Source: Elusimicrobiota bacterium (GTDB lineage Bacteria > Elusimicrobiota > Endomicrobiia > Endomicrobiales > Endomicrobiaceae). Taken from it: a DNA stretch of 6,669 nucleotides. Position numbers and translations under genes: made by a program. The notes under the pieces are model-generated. The model saw only the letters and a list, made by a program, of their open reading frames with translations. It did not search any database and was not told where the DNA came from. The stretch lies in the NCBI GenBank assembly GCA_031282945.1, contig JAITCX010000198.1, positions 1-6,669 of the forward strand. Direction: 5' to 3'. Below, piece after piece: positions 1 to 6,386 of the stretch (position 1 is the stretch's first letter; every line of letters begins with the position of its first letter).

Positions 1-82
1 TACCCTTTCGGGCGCTCTTTTTATTTTTTAGCCTAGCGCAAGCGGCAAAGCGCCTGTCTATGCGAGAAATTTTTTTCGCCAA

Positions 83-117
83 GAGGGCAAGGGAAACTGG
101 AAGTTTCCTTTGCCCTC
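83..117. repeat. Strong central hairpin of the palindromic element
   Basis: 16 consecutive pairs, 83-98 with 102-117, around a three-base loop (GGA). The one non-Watson-Crick position is G91-T109. It would be a tolerated G-U in RNA read from the plus strand but an A-C mismatch in RNA from the minus strand, so the stem would be stronger as plus-strand RNA. No T-run follows on either strand, so it is not a typical intrinsic terminator. Confidence 0.75.
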
Positions 118-130
118 ACCCACGCGGGCG

Positions 131-151
131 TGACAGTACAGACTGCTGTCA
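131..151. repeat. Second small hairpin of the element
   Basis: TGACAG at 131-136 pairs with CTGTCA at 146-151 around a nine-base loop. The corresponding bases in the right-edge copy (GTGACAGACAG) differ at the stem end (151 is A on the left, equivalent to T on the right), so the stem is not strictly kept between the two copies. Confidence 0.5.
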
Positions 152-235
152 GTCACCTCAAAAGTAGAGTCGGCGCGGGGGCGAAAAAAATTTTCGCATG
201 GCGCGTGGCTAAAAAATAAAAAGGGAGCGCAAAAA
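146..235 (+). repeat. Left copy of the operon-flanking inverted repeat
   Basis: These 90 bases match the reverse complement of 6580-6669 at 88 positions; 158-235 is identical over 78 bases. The differences are at 151 and 157. This stretch is the right half of the palindromic element, so it is also partly complementary to 12-80. Confidence 0.95.
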
Positions 236-245
236 AATTGTAAAG
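225..245 (+). repeat. Direct repeat, first copy
   Basis: Reads GAGCGCAAAAAAATTGTAAAG and recurs 111 bases later as GAGCGC, eight A, then TATAAAG. The right-hand boundary of the operon has only one copy of this junction, so the 111 bases between the two copies are extra on the left side. Confidence 0.6.
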
Positions 246-335
246 AGTTCGATAGAGAGAAAAGGAGTTATGAACTTCTCAAGCGAAAAAATGAATTTTA
301 AAAAAGAGACTTTAAGCAGTTGCCCTTATGAAAAT

Positions 336-356
336 GAGCGCAAAAAAAATATAAAG
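336..356 (+). repeat. Direct repeat, second copy
   Basis: Second copy of the GAGCGC plus A-run plus TAAAG sequence at 225-245. From here rightwards (336-407) the sequence aligns with the reverse complement of 6517-6590, including a 25-base block (371-395 against 6530-6554) with one mismatch. Confidence 0.6.
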
Positions 357-385
357 AAAAGAGTTTAAAAAGCGTTAATTTTCTG

Positions 386-408
386 TTTCTCTTTTTCAAA
401 AAGAGAAA
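386..408 (-). repeat. Short perfect hairpin after rsfS, possible weak terminator
   Basis: TTTCTCTTTTT at 386-396 is the exact inverse of AAAAAGAGAAA at 398-408, around one base. On the minus strand it begins 14 bases after the rsfS stop and could end the operon transcript, but the stem is AT-rich and followed by ACAGAAAATTAACG, with only a short T-run further on, so the terminator role is doubtful. The same hairpin with the same CAGAAA flank occurs three times upstream of batD, which points to a repeat family rather than to a dedicated terminator. Confidence 0.6.
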
Positions 409-421
409 TAAACCTTAAACT

Positions 422-1627
422 TTATTTACGTTTTAGCCGCTTTCCTGCGCCCGCTGTTTTAGATTTAACGGTTAAGCTAGAAGCTTTAGCTGTTTTAGTT
501 TTATTTATTGATGTTTTAGATTTTGTAATTTTAGTTTTACTAAGACTTGCGCCCTTAAGCGTTTTCTTTTTAGATTGAGGCAAACTCTTCAACGCTTTTG
601 TTTTTATTGTTTTAATCTTAGTTAAATCCCGCCCTTTAGGCGTTTTAACTTTTATAGCTGTAGTTTTAGAAGGCGTTAACTTTTTACCCGCTTTAACTTT
701 AGCTAAAACCTTAACTGATTTAGCTTTTATTGTTTTGTTCTCAACAGAAGTTTTGCCCGCCTTAGTTTTTGCCGTTTTAGTTTTAACAAGTTTTGCGTCC
801 TTAACCGCTTTCTTTTTAGGTTGAACTAAAACTTTTAGCGTTTTTATTTTTGGCGTTTCAGTTTTGTCCGCAGTTAACTTTTTAACCGCCTTCACTGCAG
901 ACTTTACCGCTTTACTTTTAGTTTTAATGGAAACGGAATTTTTATTTGATTTAGCTTTTGCTGTTTTAATTTCAATATTGGAATTCTTAGGCGTTTTAGA
1001 TTTTGCCTTTTTAGGTTTAGCGGCGGAAACTTTTTGCGATTTGGGTTTTGCCGTTTTAGTTTTTACTTTTCCTAAATTTTCAACCGCTTTAGCTTTTGAT
1101 TTAGTTTTGCGGGGAATGGAAACTTTTTGTTTCTCAGTTTCCTCTTGCGCCAAACTTGCAACTGGAACACTTTCATCGCTTAAAACTTCCACCTCTATGA
1201 CCTGACTTTTTTCTGTCGGCGTTTGCGTTTCAGGCGATTGCGTAGATTCTACAGGAACAAACTCAACATCTATTATTTCTTGTTTAGGCGTAATGTCTAT
1301 AGCTTTATTCCAAAAACTTTCCAATTTATAATTTTGTTGTATTTCAGGCAGCATTATATGCACCACAATCGCCCCAAAATCCAAAACGCGCCAACTGGCT
1401 GAGGATTTTCCGTCCCGTCTTAAAATTAATAACCCTTTTTCTTTGAGCTGTTTTTCTATTTCATCATTTATTGCATTTATTTGAGGCGCGGAATTTGCAA
1501 TTATAATTATCAAAAAATCAGCTATCGTTGTAATTTCTTTCACTTCTAAAATTTTTACTTGGCTTGCTTTTTTATCAAATGCAATTTGACTTATCTCAAG
1601 CGCCAACTCTTCAAAATTAAAGTTCAT
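422..1627 (-). CDS. rsfS: Ribosomal silencing factor RsfS with long histone H1-like lysine-rich tail
   Basis: 401 aa, about three to four times the usual RsfS length of roughly 105-140. Residues 5-109 are the RsfS domain: AFDKKASQVKILEV, TTIADFLIIIIANSAPQI, then SASWRVLDFGAIVVHIMLP and the closing YKLESFWNKA. RsfS binds protein uL14 on the large ribosomal subunit and blocks subunit joining when nutrients are short. Residues 110-166 are an acidic, Pro/Thr/Glu-rich linker. Residues 167-401 hold about 75 lysines, with Thr, Ala, Ser and Val in AKTK/KTKT-like steps, few aromatic residues and no predicted fold; they end in GKRLKRK. Such a tail should bind nucleic acid (rRNA or DNA), but this is inference. 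The frame is uninterrupted throughout, so the tail is not a frameshift product seen here. The ATG has a good GGAG site. It is the last gene of the operon. Confidence 0.9.
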   Translation of the reverse strand: MNFNFEELALEISQIAFDKKASQVKILEVKEITTIADFLIIIIANSAPQINAINDEIEKQLKEKGLLILRRDGKSSASWRVLDFGAIVVHIMLPEIQQNYKLESFWNKAIDITPKQEIIDVEFVPVESTQSPETQTPTEKSQVIEVEVLSDESVPVASLAQEETEKQKVSIPRKTKSKAKAVENLGKVKTKTAKPKSQKVSAAKPKKAKSKTPKNSNIEIKTAKAKSNKNSVSIKTKSKAVKSAVKAVKKLTADKTETPKIKTLKVLVQPKKKAVKDAKLVKTKTAKTKAGKTSVENKTIKAKSVKVLAKVKAGKKLTPSKTTAIKVKTPKGRDLTKIKTIKTKALKSLPQSKKKTLKGASLSKTKITKSKTSINKTKTAKASSLTVKSKTAGAGKRLKRK

Positions 1628-2675
1628 CCATTTCTCCAGTATCTTTTATTTTATAATCTTGTCCTATAAAGACAGTCGTATCATAATTGTGGTATTCGTC
1701 ATAGGCGTTTATAATTTTGCCAACGCCTAAAACTTTTGCAATTTTTTTAGCTTGCATAAAATTGCCTTTTCTATCTTTTATTATTGTTTCATCCGCCGAT
1801 ATCGGCCAATTGCCAAAATCCAAAACATCCAATTCTTCCATCCTCAACCGCCAAGCCGCATTTTGCGCCGCTCCCGTAATATTTGAAGCGTTGCGCACTT
1901 CAACAAATCCGTCCAGCCTGCCTTCATTGTTATCTGCATCTTGCAAAAAAACATTATTGAAAAAATTTGCTATATCGTCTTTTAAAAGCTGAACGCCGGC
2001 GGATGTGCGCCTAACGGGAAAAATACAAAAGAAAATTTCGTTTTTATAAATGGCAAAAAATAGAGATAAATTTATAAAAAAAGATTTTGATAAATTTGTG
2101 TCAAAATGTTTTAAGTTGCGCATAAAAGACAATGAAGACACAAGCGGAAAACGGCTCATTCTATCCAGCAAAAGTTCTGCAATAATCAATTGGGTTATTT
2201 CTTTATCGTCCAAATTCTTAAATTCATCCATTAAAATAAGTTTTGACGGCTTGCCTGTCAAAATAAGCATTTGCGAAATATCTTTAAAAGTTGCGGCAAA
2301 ATAATAGTCTGGTTTAAAATGATTGGCGGATAGGATCTCTAAATTTGCAAATAAATTTTCCTTTGCAAAAGCTAGATCTTTTTTTGCGGCGGAGAAAAAA
2401 GATTGGCTTAAAGTTTGTTTTGCATTTATTTTTATGTCTGTGTTTATAGATAAAACTTTAACTAAACGCGAATTTGTATTTATGTAAATATAAAACGCTT
2501 CTAAATTCTTTGGCAAAACATCTTCGGATCCGTAAATTAAAACCGCTATTTTTATATCCTGCCCAAACCAAATTTTTTTAATCTGCCTGCCCGTATTAAA
2601 AAAACTCAAATAAACTAAAATAAAAGCAATGAGGACAAATAGATAAATAAGATGCTTTTTATTTTTTAAGAACAT
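1617..2675 (-). CDS. Membrane-anchored LytR_C-domain protein with a diverged LCP-like middle
   Basis: 352 aa. A short basic N-terminus is followed by one membrane helix (about residues 8-26), with the rest outside the cytoplasm. Residues 40-240 sit where a LytR-CpsA-Psr (LCP) domain would be, but similarity is weak: the usual SIPRDT catalytic stretch reads SINTD (76-80), without the arginine, and I cannot find the later conserved arginines or GGV motif with confidence. Residues 255-342 are a clear LytR_C domain (FVEVRNASNITGAAQNAAWR, LDVLDFGNW, ETIIKDRKGN, then TVFIGQDYK). True LCP enzymes transfer glycopolymers to the cell wall; with this middle domain I would not claim that activity. An LCP or LytR_C gene between yqeK and rsfS is a known arrangement. 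The start overlaps yqeK by 17 nt and the stop overlaps rsfS by 11 nt. The C-terminal domain call is firm, the overall role is unknown. Confidence 0.8.
   Translation of the reverse strand: MFLKNKKHLIYLFVLIAFILVYLSFFNTGRQIKKIWFGQDIKIAVLIYGSEDVLPKNLEAFYIYINTNSRLVKVLSINTDIKINAKQTLSQSFFSAAKKDLAFAKENLFANLEILSANHFKPDYYFAATFKDISQMLILTGKPSKLILMDEFKNLDDKEITQLIIAELLLDRMSRFPLVSSLSFMRNLKHFDTNLSKSFFINLSLFFAIYKNEIFFCIFPVRRTSAGVQLLKDDIANFFNNVFLQDADNNEGRLDGFVEVRNASNITGAAQNAAWRLRMEELDVLDFGNWPISADETIIKDRKGNFMQAKKIAKVLGVGKIINAYDEYHNYDTTVFIGQDYKIKDTGEMDEL
1634..1637 (-). promoter_or_regulatory. Ribosome binding site of rsfS
   Basis: The minus strand reads GGAGAAATGG directly before the rsfS ATG, placing GGAG six bases upstream. 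The site lies inside the end of the LytR_C gene, whose last residues (TGEMDEL) are encoded by the same bases in another frame. It is the clearest Shine-Dalgarno match in the window and supports the 1627 start, so rsfS may be translated at its own rate as well as by coupling. Confidence 0.7.
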
Positions 2676-3243
2676 AAAAATTCCATACTTCCAAGCTTTT
2701 GGGACATACCCACTCTTTTTTCCCTAAAGTATAAGAAATTTTAGCGCGCATAATGCTCCTGAGCGCTCCCTCAAAATTTATTCTTGTCAAACTGCGCAAA
2801 GCGATACTAGCCGTCATATCATGCACTGTCGCGGGATAAAGGGCATCGCCTACATAAACTATTTTTTCAAGAATAGACATATCTATATCTCCCAACGTGT
2901 GATTGGCTATAGCTTTCAAAATTTCTTTATCTTTTATGCCGAAAACATCTTTTGCAATTGTAGCTGAATTATATGAATGTAAAAGTTGGGGGGCGTATTT
3001 AACTATATCCGCAAAATATTCTATGGAATTTCCGTTTTTGCAAAACGCTATTTGTTCCTCATCGGTTTTATTTTTTGCGCTGTCATGCGCAAGCCCTGCA
3101 AGAAAAGCGCGATTGGGATCCATTGAAAATTTTCTTGCCAATTTGGCGCAAGCTTTTGCAACATTTAAACAATGTTTAAATCTATGCCGCGTTAAATTTT
3201 TTTTTAAATATTCCTCAATGTTCTCAACATCCATACAAGCCAT
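2659..3243 (-). CDS. yqeK: YqeK-type HD-domain hydrolase (probable Ap4A hydrolase)
   Basis: 194 aa, the usual family length. HD-superfamily metal ligands are all visible: H24 (RFKHCLNVAK), H53-D54 (AGLAHDSAK), H89 (LLHSYNSA), H115 (AIANHTLGD) and D133 (VYVGDALYP). Family knowledge: YqeK proteins split diadenosine tetraphosphate (Ap4A) symmetrically into two ADP, in the cytosol, and are usually encoded beside nadD. The stretch after the last ligand reads GDALYPATVHD where most relatives have a form of ADKIEPNR, so the substrate-side loop is altered while the metal site is kept. The ATG at 3243 overlaps the end of nadD by 20 nt; a second ATG at 3234 (MDVENIEEYL) would be an equally likely start. 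No strong ribosome site precedes either, which fits translation coupled to nadD. Confidence 0.9.
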   Translation of the reverse strand: MACMDVENIEEYLKKNLTRHRFKHCLNVAKACAKLARKFSMDPNRAFLAGLAHDSAKNKTDEEQIAFCKNGNSIEYFADIVKYAPQLLHSYNSATIAKDVFGIKDKEILKAIANHTLGDIDMSILEKIVYVGDALYPATVHDMTASIALRSLTRINFEGALRSIMRAKISYTLGKKEWVCPKSLEVWNFYVLKK

Positions 3244-3811
3244 TTTCTTTTATATACCTATATACCTTTGGGGTCAAATATTTTTGCGCCTGTTCATCTT
3301 TAGCCGCAAGCAAAGCCCTTATTTTTTTTGATGAAATATTTTCAAATTCTCTATCTATAAAAAGACAATTTTTAATATACTCATTTGCCGCGCTAGGCAA
3401 GTTTTCCGTTCTGTTTGCAACAATAAATTTATATTTTGAGACGATATAATCTATTTTTTTCCAAGTTTTGATTCCATTTAAAGAGTCCGAACCAATGATC
3501 ATTAAAATTTCATAGTCGGGATATATTTTTTGAAAATAATCTAATGTTTGATAAGAATAAACCACATTTTTACAAGAGAGTTCAAATAAACTTATTTCAA
3601 AATTTTCTATATTTTGTACAGCCATTGATAACATTTTTAAACGGTCCTGAGCGCTTGCAAAATGCTGAGGTTTATGAGGCGCCGCCCAAGCGCAAACAAA
3701 AATGACTTTTGATAAATCAAAATTTTGCTGCGCTGATTTTGCAATTTCAATATGTCCAATATGCACAGGATCAAAAGACCCGCCGAAAACCGCTAAACGT
3801 TTTAACTTCAA
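3224..3811 (-). CDS. nadD: Nicotinate-nucleotide adenylyltransferase (NadD)
   Basis: 195 aa from the start chosen here. NadD adenylates nicotinate mononucleotide with ATP to make deamido-NAD, the step before NAD synthetase; it is cytosolic. Seen: the nucleotidyltransferase loop FGGSFDPVHIGH (residues 9-20, with the HxGH histidines at 17 and 20), APHKP at 44-48, GSDSLNGIKTWKKID at 107-121, and the ISSKKIR motif at 159-165, followed by the usual ending LTPKVYRYIKENGLYG. I chose a TTG start at 3811: it overlaps the batE stop in TTGA, has GGA six bases upstream, and gives MKLKRLAVFGGSFDP, the normal NadD beginning. The frame is open further to a GTG at 3841, which would add ten residues (MGFSGKRGKN) with a poorly placed ribosome site; no ATG is available. 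The gene precedes yqeK and rsfS, as in many bacteria. Confidence 0.95.
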   Translation of the reverse strand: MKLKRLAVFGGSFDPVHIGHIEIAKSAQQNFDLSKVIFVCAWAAPHKPQHFASAQDRLKMLSMAVQNIENFEISLFELSCKNVVYSYQTLDYFQKIYPDYEILMIIGSDSLNGIKTWKKIDYIVSKYKFIVANRTENLPSAANEYIKNCLFIDREFENISSKKIRALLAAKDEQAQKYLTPKVYRYIKENGLYGC

Positions 3812-4557
3812 ATTTTTTCCACGCTTGCCGCTAAAACCCACCCTTTGAGTTTTTGGCGCTCTTGTAAAATTTCCACATAAGCATATCCGTCTCTACTAAA
3901 AAACAAATGCAAAATCCGCCCGTCCGCCAAACTTGCGATTTCGGTTTCGTCAAAAGGATTTTGTTTTAAAGATGCAGGCGCTACCAAAACGGCATTGTTT
4001 TGGTTAAATATAATAAATTTATATACCGTCAATCCTACGCTCAAAACAACTAAAATAGCCAAAATGATATTTGATTTTTTAAATATTGCTTTTTTTTGTT
4101 TAAAGTTTACAATAAAGGCAGTTAGCGAAATTAAAAGCAAAATAATTAAAACGCTTGCAAAAACTGTTAGCTCATTTAACGAAAACCAACTGACAAAAAA
4201 AACATCTTTGGGTTGAAGCTGCCCGCTTCGTCCAACCCAATTAAATAAGAATTGTCTGTTATAGTTTATATCCGCATCCCGCGGTTTGAGGCGCCAAGCC
4301 CGTTCTATATTTAATACAGCCCTGCCTATATCAGAATTTCTAAAATAACTATTTGATAAGTTATAATAAATATCCGGATCATTTATTTTGTCAACTTTTA
4401 TGAGACTTTCATAAATATCAATCGCTTTAGCGTAATCGGTTTGGTCAAAACTTTTTTGCGCATTTCCAACCTGTCCAATTATTGCGTCTGCGCCAAAACT
4501 AAAACTTGCAATATTTAAAAATACAAATGCAAACAACAGCTTTTTCACATCAATCAT
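3808..4557 (-). CDS. batE: BatE-like TPR and SH3-type membrane protein
   Basis: 249 aa. A signal-anchor or signal peptide occupies residues 1-23 (KKLLFAFVFLNIASFSFGA). A tetratricopeptide region lies at about 30-96 (DYAKAIDIYESLIK, DIYYNLSNSYFRNSDIGRAV, LNIERAWRLKPRDADINYN), which is the standard BatE pattern. Two membrane segments follow at about 129-151 and 162-183, and the end (188-247) looks like a bacterial SH3 domain closing with KGWVLAASVEKI. This order (signal, TPR, two membrane helices, SH3) matches BatE of the Bat aerotolerance set. The TPR part would be outside the cytoplasm and probably binds partner proteins such as BatD. The ATG at 4557 overlaps the batD stop in ATGATTGA. A GTG at 4548, three codons later, would give a more usual MKKLLF signal-peptide start and cannot be excluded. 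The family assignment rests on domain order as well as on the position next to batD. Confidence 0.82.
   Translation of the reverse strand: MIDVKKLLFAFVFLNIASFSFGADAIIGQVGNAQKSFDQTDYAKAIDIYESLIKVDKINDPDIYYNLSNSYFRNSDIGRAVLNIERAWRLKPRDADINYNRQFLFNWVGRSGQLQPKDVFFVSWFSLNELTVFASVLIILLLISLTAFIVNFKQKKAIFKKSNIILAILVVLSVGLTVYKFIIFNQNNAVLVAPASLKQNPFDETEIASLADGRILHLFFSRDGYAYVEILQERQKLKGWVLAASVEKI
3818..3821 (-). promoter_or_regulatory. Probable ribosome binding site deciding the TTG start of nadD
   Basis: The minus strand reads GTGGAAAAAATTTGAAG. GGA is six bases before a TTG that overlaps the batE stop TGA. The competing GTG at 3841 has an AAAGG run directly against it, too close for normal initiation. 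The match is short, so this is supporting evidence only. Confidence 0.45.
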
Positions 4558-6340
4558 CCAATTGTTTTATTATTTCTTTTACATTTTCCAGCATTTCCGT
4601 CAGCGTTTTTTCATCAGCTCTAACGGCGGCAAATTTATAGAGGTTTATCCTCTCAAACACAACAGCCAAGCGTTTAATCGCATCCTCGGGAGCCGAGAGT
4701 TCTTTTAGGTTTTCAAGTATTTGTTTTTCTTGAAGTTTGTCGGTTTCTATTTGCATTTTAACGCTTATAGCTTCCACTAAAGCGCTATAGATTGCATCAA
4801 ATAGACCGCCTAAATTTCCCTTTTGCAATTCGCTTTCCGCTTTGTCTATCTTTTTATATGCTTTAGAGATAGACCCTTTTGTCTTTGACTTGGCAAATAA
4901 ATTAAACATACACCCTCCTATTAACAACAATATGAATGGCACAAACACAAGATAAAAATTTATATTTTTTATGAGTTCTGTTTTATAATTTATTATTTTC
5001 CCTATCTGCTTATTATAGCTAATATCATTTATCCCCCCAAACTTTTGCCTGTCCAATGTTTGGCTCTCCGGCGCCGCTTGACCGACAACGTCAATTTCTA
5101 TGGGCTCGGTTCGAACGGTTTCATATCTTTTTGTATCTGGATTAAAAAAAGCCAATGTTACCGGAGCTATCGTTTTTTTACCGGGACTAATAGGCACTAA
5201 AAGCGTTGTAAATACCCTTGCGGATTCGTCTGCATCGGATATAAATGTATCGTACTTTTTAAAACCTTCAGCTTTAATGTCAAAACGCGTTACGCTTTTA
5301 AAGTTACCGTTTCCCGTGACGCGCAAAGTAAGCGTAATAGGTTCATTTGTATTTATCTGGCGTCTGTCAACTTCAGCTCTAATATTAAATTTTCCAACCG
5401 CTCCATAAAAACCATCCGGCCGTCCCTCTTTGGGCAAAGGCAGCACGGTTATTTCTATGGGGTTTGAATGCAATTGACGCTCTTGAATTTGGCGGCCTGA
5501 GGTCATCGCAATGAAAGCCGCCATCATATCGTCAACATTGTTGACATTGCTGGGCATACTAATCTGCGCAACTGCAATTTTCAAATCCGCCGCCCCAATC
5601 ACTTGTTTGCCTGTTGCAATTGGATAAATGGTGGTCTCCACCTCGCTGACGAGATAGCGCATAGAATTTATCTCCTCAATATGACTTTTAGGTTTGGAGC
5701 CGTCATTAAAAAAACCGTTGAAACTTGGGGGGACATATTGTGGATTTGACGCTAGATTTACATTTGTATAAAAACTAAATCTATAGACGAGCTTTTCATT
5801 TTCATAAACGGTTTTTTTGTTTACATTGGCTCTCACAAAAAAGTTTGGCTCAACGGTATTTTCCTGCATTTGCCTAACCATATCAGCTTGGGATCTCGCC
5901 CGTATTGCCGCCTGCGTCTGCGCTTGATTTTGCGCAAGCGTTTGGGACGCGATACTTTGCGCGGGCCGCACATTTATTTCTATGGAGTCGGTTGTATAGA
6001 CTTTCCCATTATATTGAAATTTTGAGGGTTCAATAACAAATCGCCCAACAGTTTTCGGGCCGAGCGTATAAGTGTAGGAAACGCTTCCGCTGACTTTTCC
6101 ATTTATGACATTTATGCTCTGCGATTTCCCGCCTGAAAATTGATTGAAGGCGGATAAATTTGCAATTTGCGGGTCGCCGAAATTTGTCATCGGTCCCGCA
6201 ATCGTCACCACATAGACAAATGAATCGTTTAATGCAACTGTGTTTTTGCTCACAGTGGCAGTAAAAGAAATTTCATCGGCGGCGGGTGAAATGTTAGCCG
6301 CTAAAACTAGTAAGGATAAAGCTATTAAAATCTTTTTCAT
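4550..6340 (-). CDS. batD: BatD-like protein (oxygen tolerance family), membrane-anchored
   Basis: 596 aa. An N-terminal signal peptide (residues 1-21, MKKILIALSLLVLAA then SPA-A) leads into a large exported region of beta-sandwich type. Residues 22-125 resemble the first BatD repeat (VSYTYTLGPKTVGRFVIEP, followed by NGKVYTTDSI). Residues 127-160 are a Gln/Ala-rich linker, probably helical. Residues 163-300 are a second beta domain, and 301-420 the typical late BatD domain (FYGAVGKFNIRAEVDRRQIN, then VTGNGNFKSV and LVPISPGKKTIAPV). One membrane segment lies at about 459-483, and residues 490-596 are a helical cytosolic tail. Family knowledge: BatD works with BatA/B/C/E in the envelope; its biochemical role is unsettled and the aerotolerance link comes from Bacteroides. 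It is the first gene of the operon. I see no clear Shine-Dalgarno site in front of its ATG (the upstream bases read AACAACCATACACT). Its stop overlaps the next gene's start by 8 nt. The family call is firm; the exact function is not. Confidence 0.85.
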   Translation of the reverse strand: MKKILIALSLLVLAANISPAADEISFTATVSKNTVALNDSFVYVVTIAGPMTNFGDPQIANLSAFNQFSGGKSQSINVINGKVSGSVSYTYTLGPKTVGRFVIEPSKFQYNGKVYTTDSIEINVRPAQSIASQTLAQNQAQTQAAIRARSQADMVRQMQENTVEPNFFVRANVNKKTVYENEKLVYRFSFYTNVNLASNPQYVPPSFNGFFNDGSKPKSHIEEINSMRYLVSEVETTIYPIATGKQVIGAADLKIAVAQISMPSNVNNVDDMMAAFIAMTSGRQIQERQLHSNPIEITVLPLPKEGRPDGFYGAVGKFNIRAEVDRRQINTNEPITLTLRVTGNGNFKSVTRFDIKAEGFKKYDTFISDADESARVFTTLLVPISPGKKTIAPVTLAFFNPDTKRYETVRTEPIEIDVVGQAAPESQTLDRQKFGGINDISYNKQIGKIINYKTELIKNINFYLVFVPFILLLIGGCMFNLFAKSKTKGSISKAYKKIDKAESELQKGNLGGLFDAIYSALVEAISVKMQIETDKLQEKQILENLKELSAPEDAIKRLAVVFERINLYKFAAVRADEKTLTEMLENVKEIIKQLDD

Positions 6341-6386
6341 AGTGTATGGTTGTTTTGGCTCTTTTATAAAAAAGTGTTGGAAATTA

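Larger units (their letters stand above)
12..230. repeat. Imperfect palindromic element of about 220 bp (MITE-like)
   Basis: The two ends are inverted copies: 12-33 pairs with 207-230 (GCGCTC, T/A-rich core, TTTTTTAGCC) with a 2-nt gap, and 60-80 pairs with 180-199 (ATGCGA, A/T run, TTTCGCC) with one extra base. Between the two left segments lie 26 bases, against 7 on the right, so the left arm carries a small insertion rich in GCGC. The centre holds two further hairpins. No open frame with recognisable protein is inside, and there is no transposase. Shape and size fit a non-autonomous mobile element or a structured intergenic repeat. A second copy enters at the right edge of the window, showing that it is a repeated family. 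No target-site duplication can be assigned because the outer flanks are not clear. Confidence 0.75.
236..421. other. Intergenic DNA between the left element and rsfS
   Basis: AT-rich. It contains the second direct repeat, the short hairpin and a possible 32-codon frame on the plus strand at 270-368 (ATG preceded by AAAGGAG, Lys-rich product beginning MNFSSEKMNF). The spacing of the ribosome site to the ATG is only two bases and the codons show no bias, so I do not call a gene. No tRNA or riboswitch pattern is seen. Confidence 0.5.

Noticed and set aside
83..117. Intrinsic terminator of the operon
   Set aside because: The stem is strong, but no T-run follows on either strand and it lies over 300 bases beyond the rsfS stop.
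12..235. CRISPR array or tRNA in the left repeat region
   Set aside because: There are no regularly spaced direct repeats with spacers and no cloverleaf; the structure is one large inverted repeat.
270..368. Possible 32-codon gene with an AAAGGAG in front
   Set aside because: Spacing to the ATG is too short, it overlaps a direct repeat, and it has no family likeness; kept only as part of a finding.
864..1205. Plus-strand open frame opposite the rsfS tail, hydrophobic Leu/Phe-rich product
   Set aside because: It is the complement of lysine-rich codons (AAA/AAG read backwards give TTT/CTT), with no ribosome site and no family likeness.
2903..3331. Plus-strand open frame of 142 codons opposite yqeK and nadD
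   Set aside because: It lies wholly within two well-supported genes on the other strand and encodes nothing recognisable.
6364..6369. TATAAA-like -10 box for batD
   Set aside because: No acceptable -35 box at 16-18 bases, and such boxes are expected by chance in AT-rich DNA.
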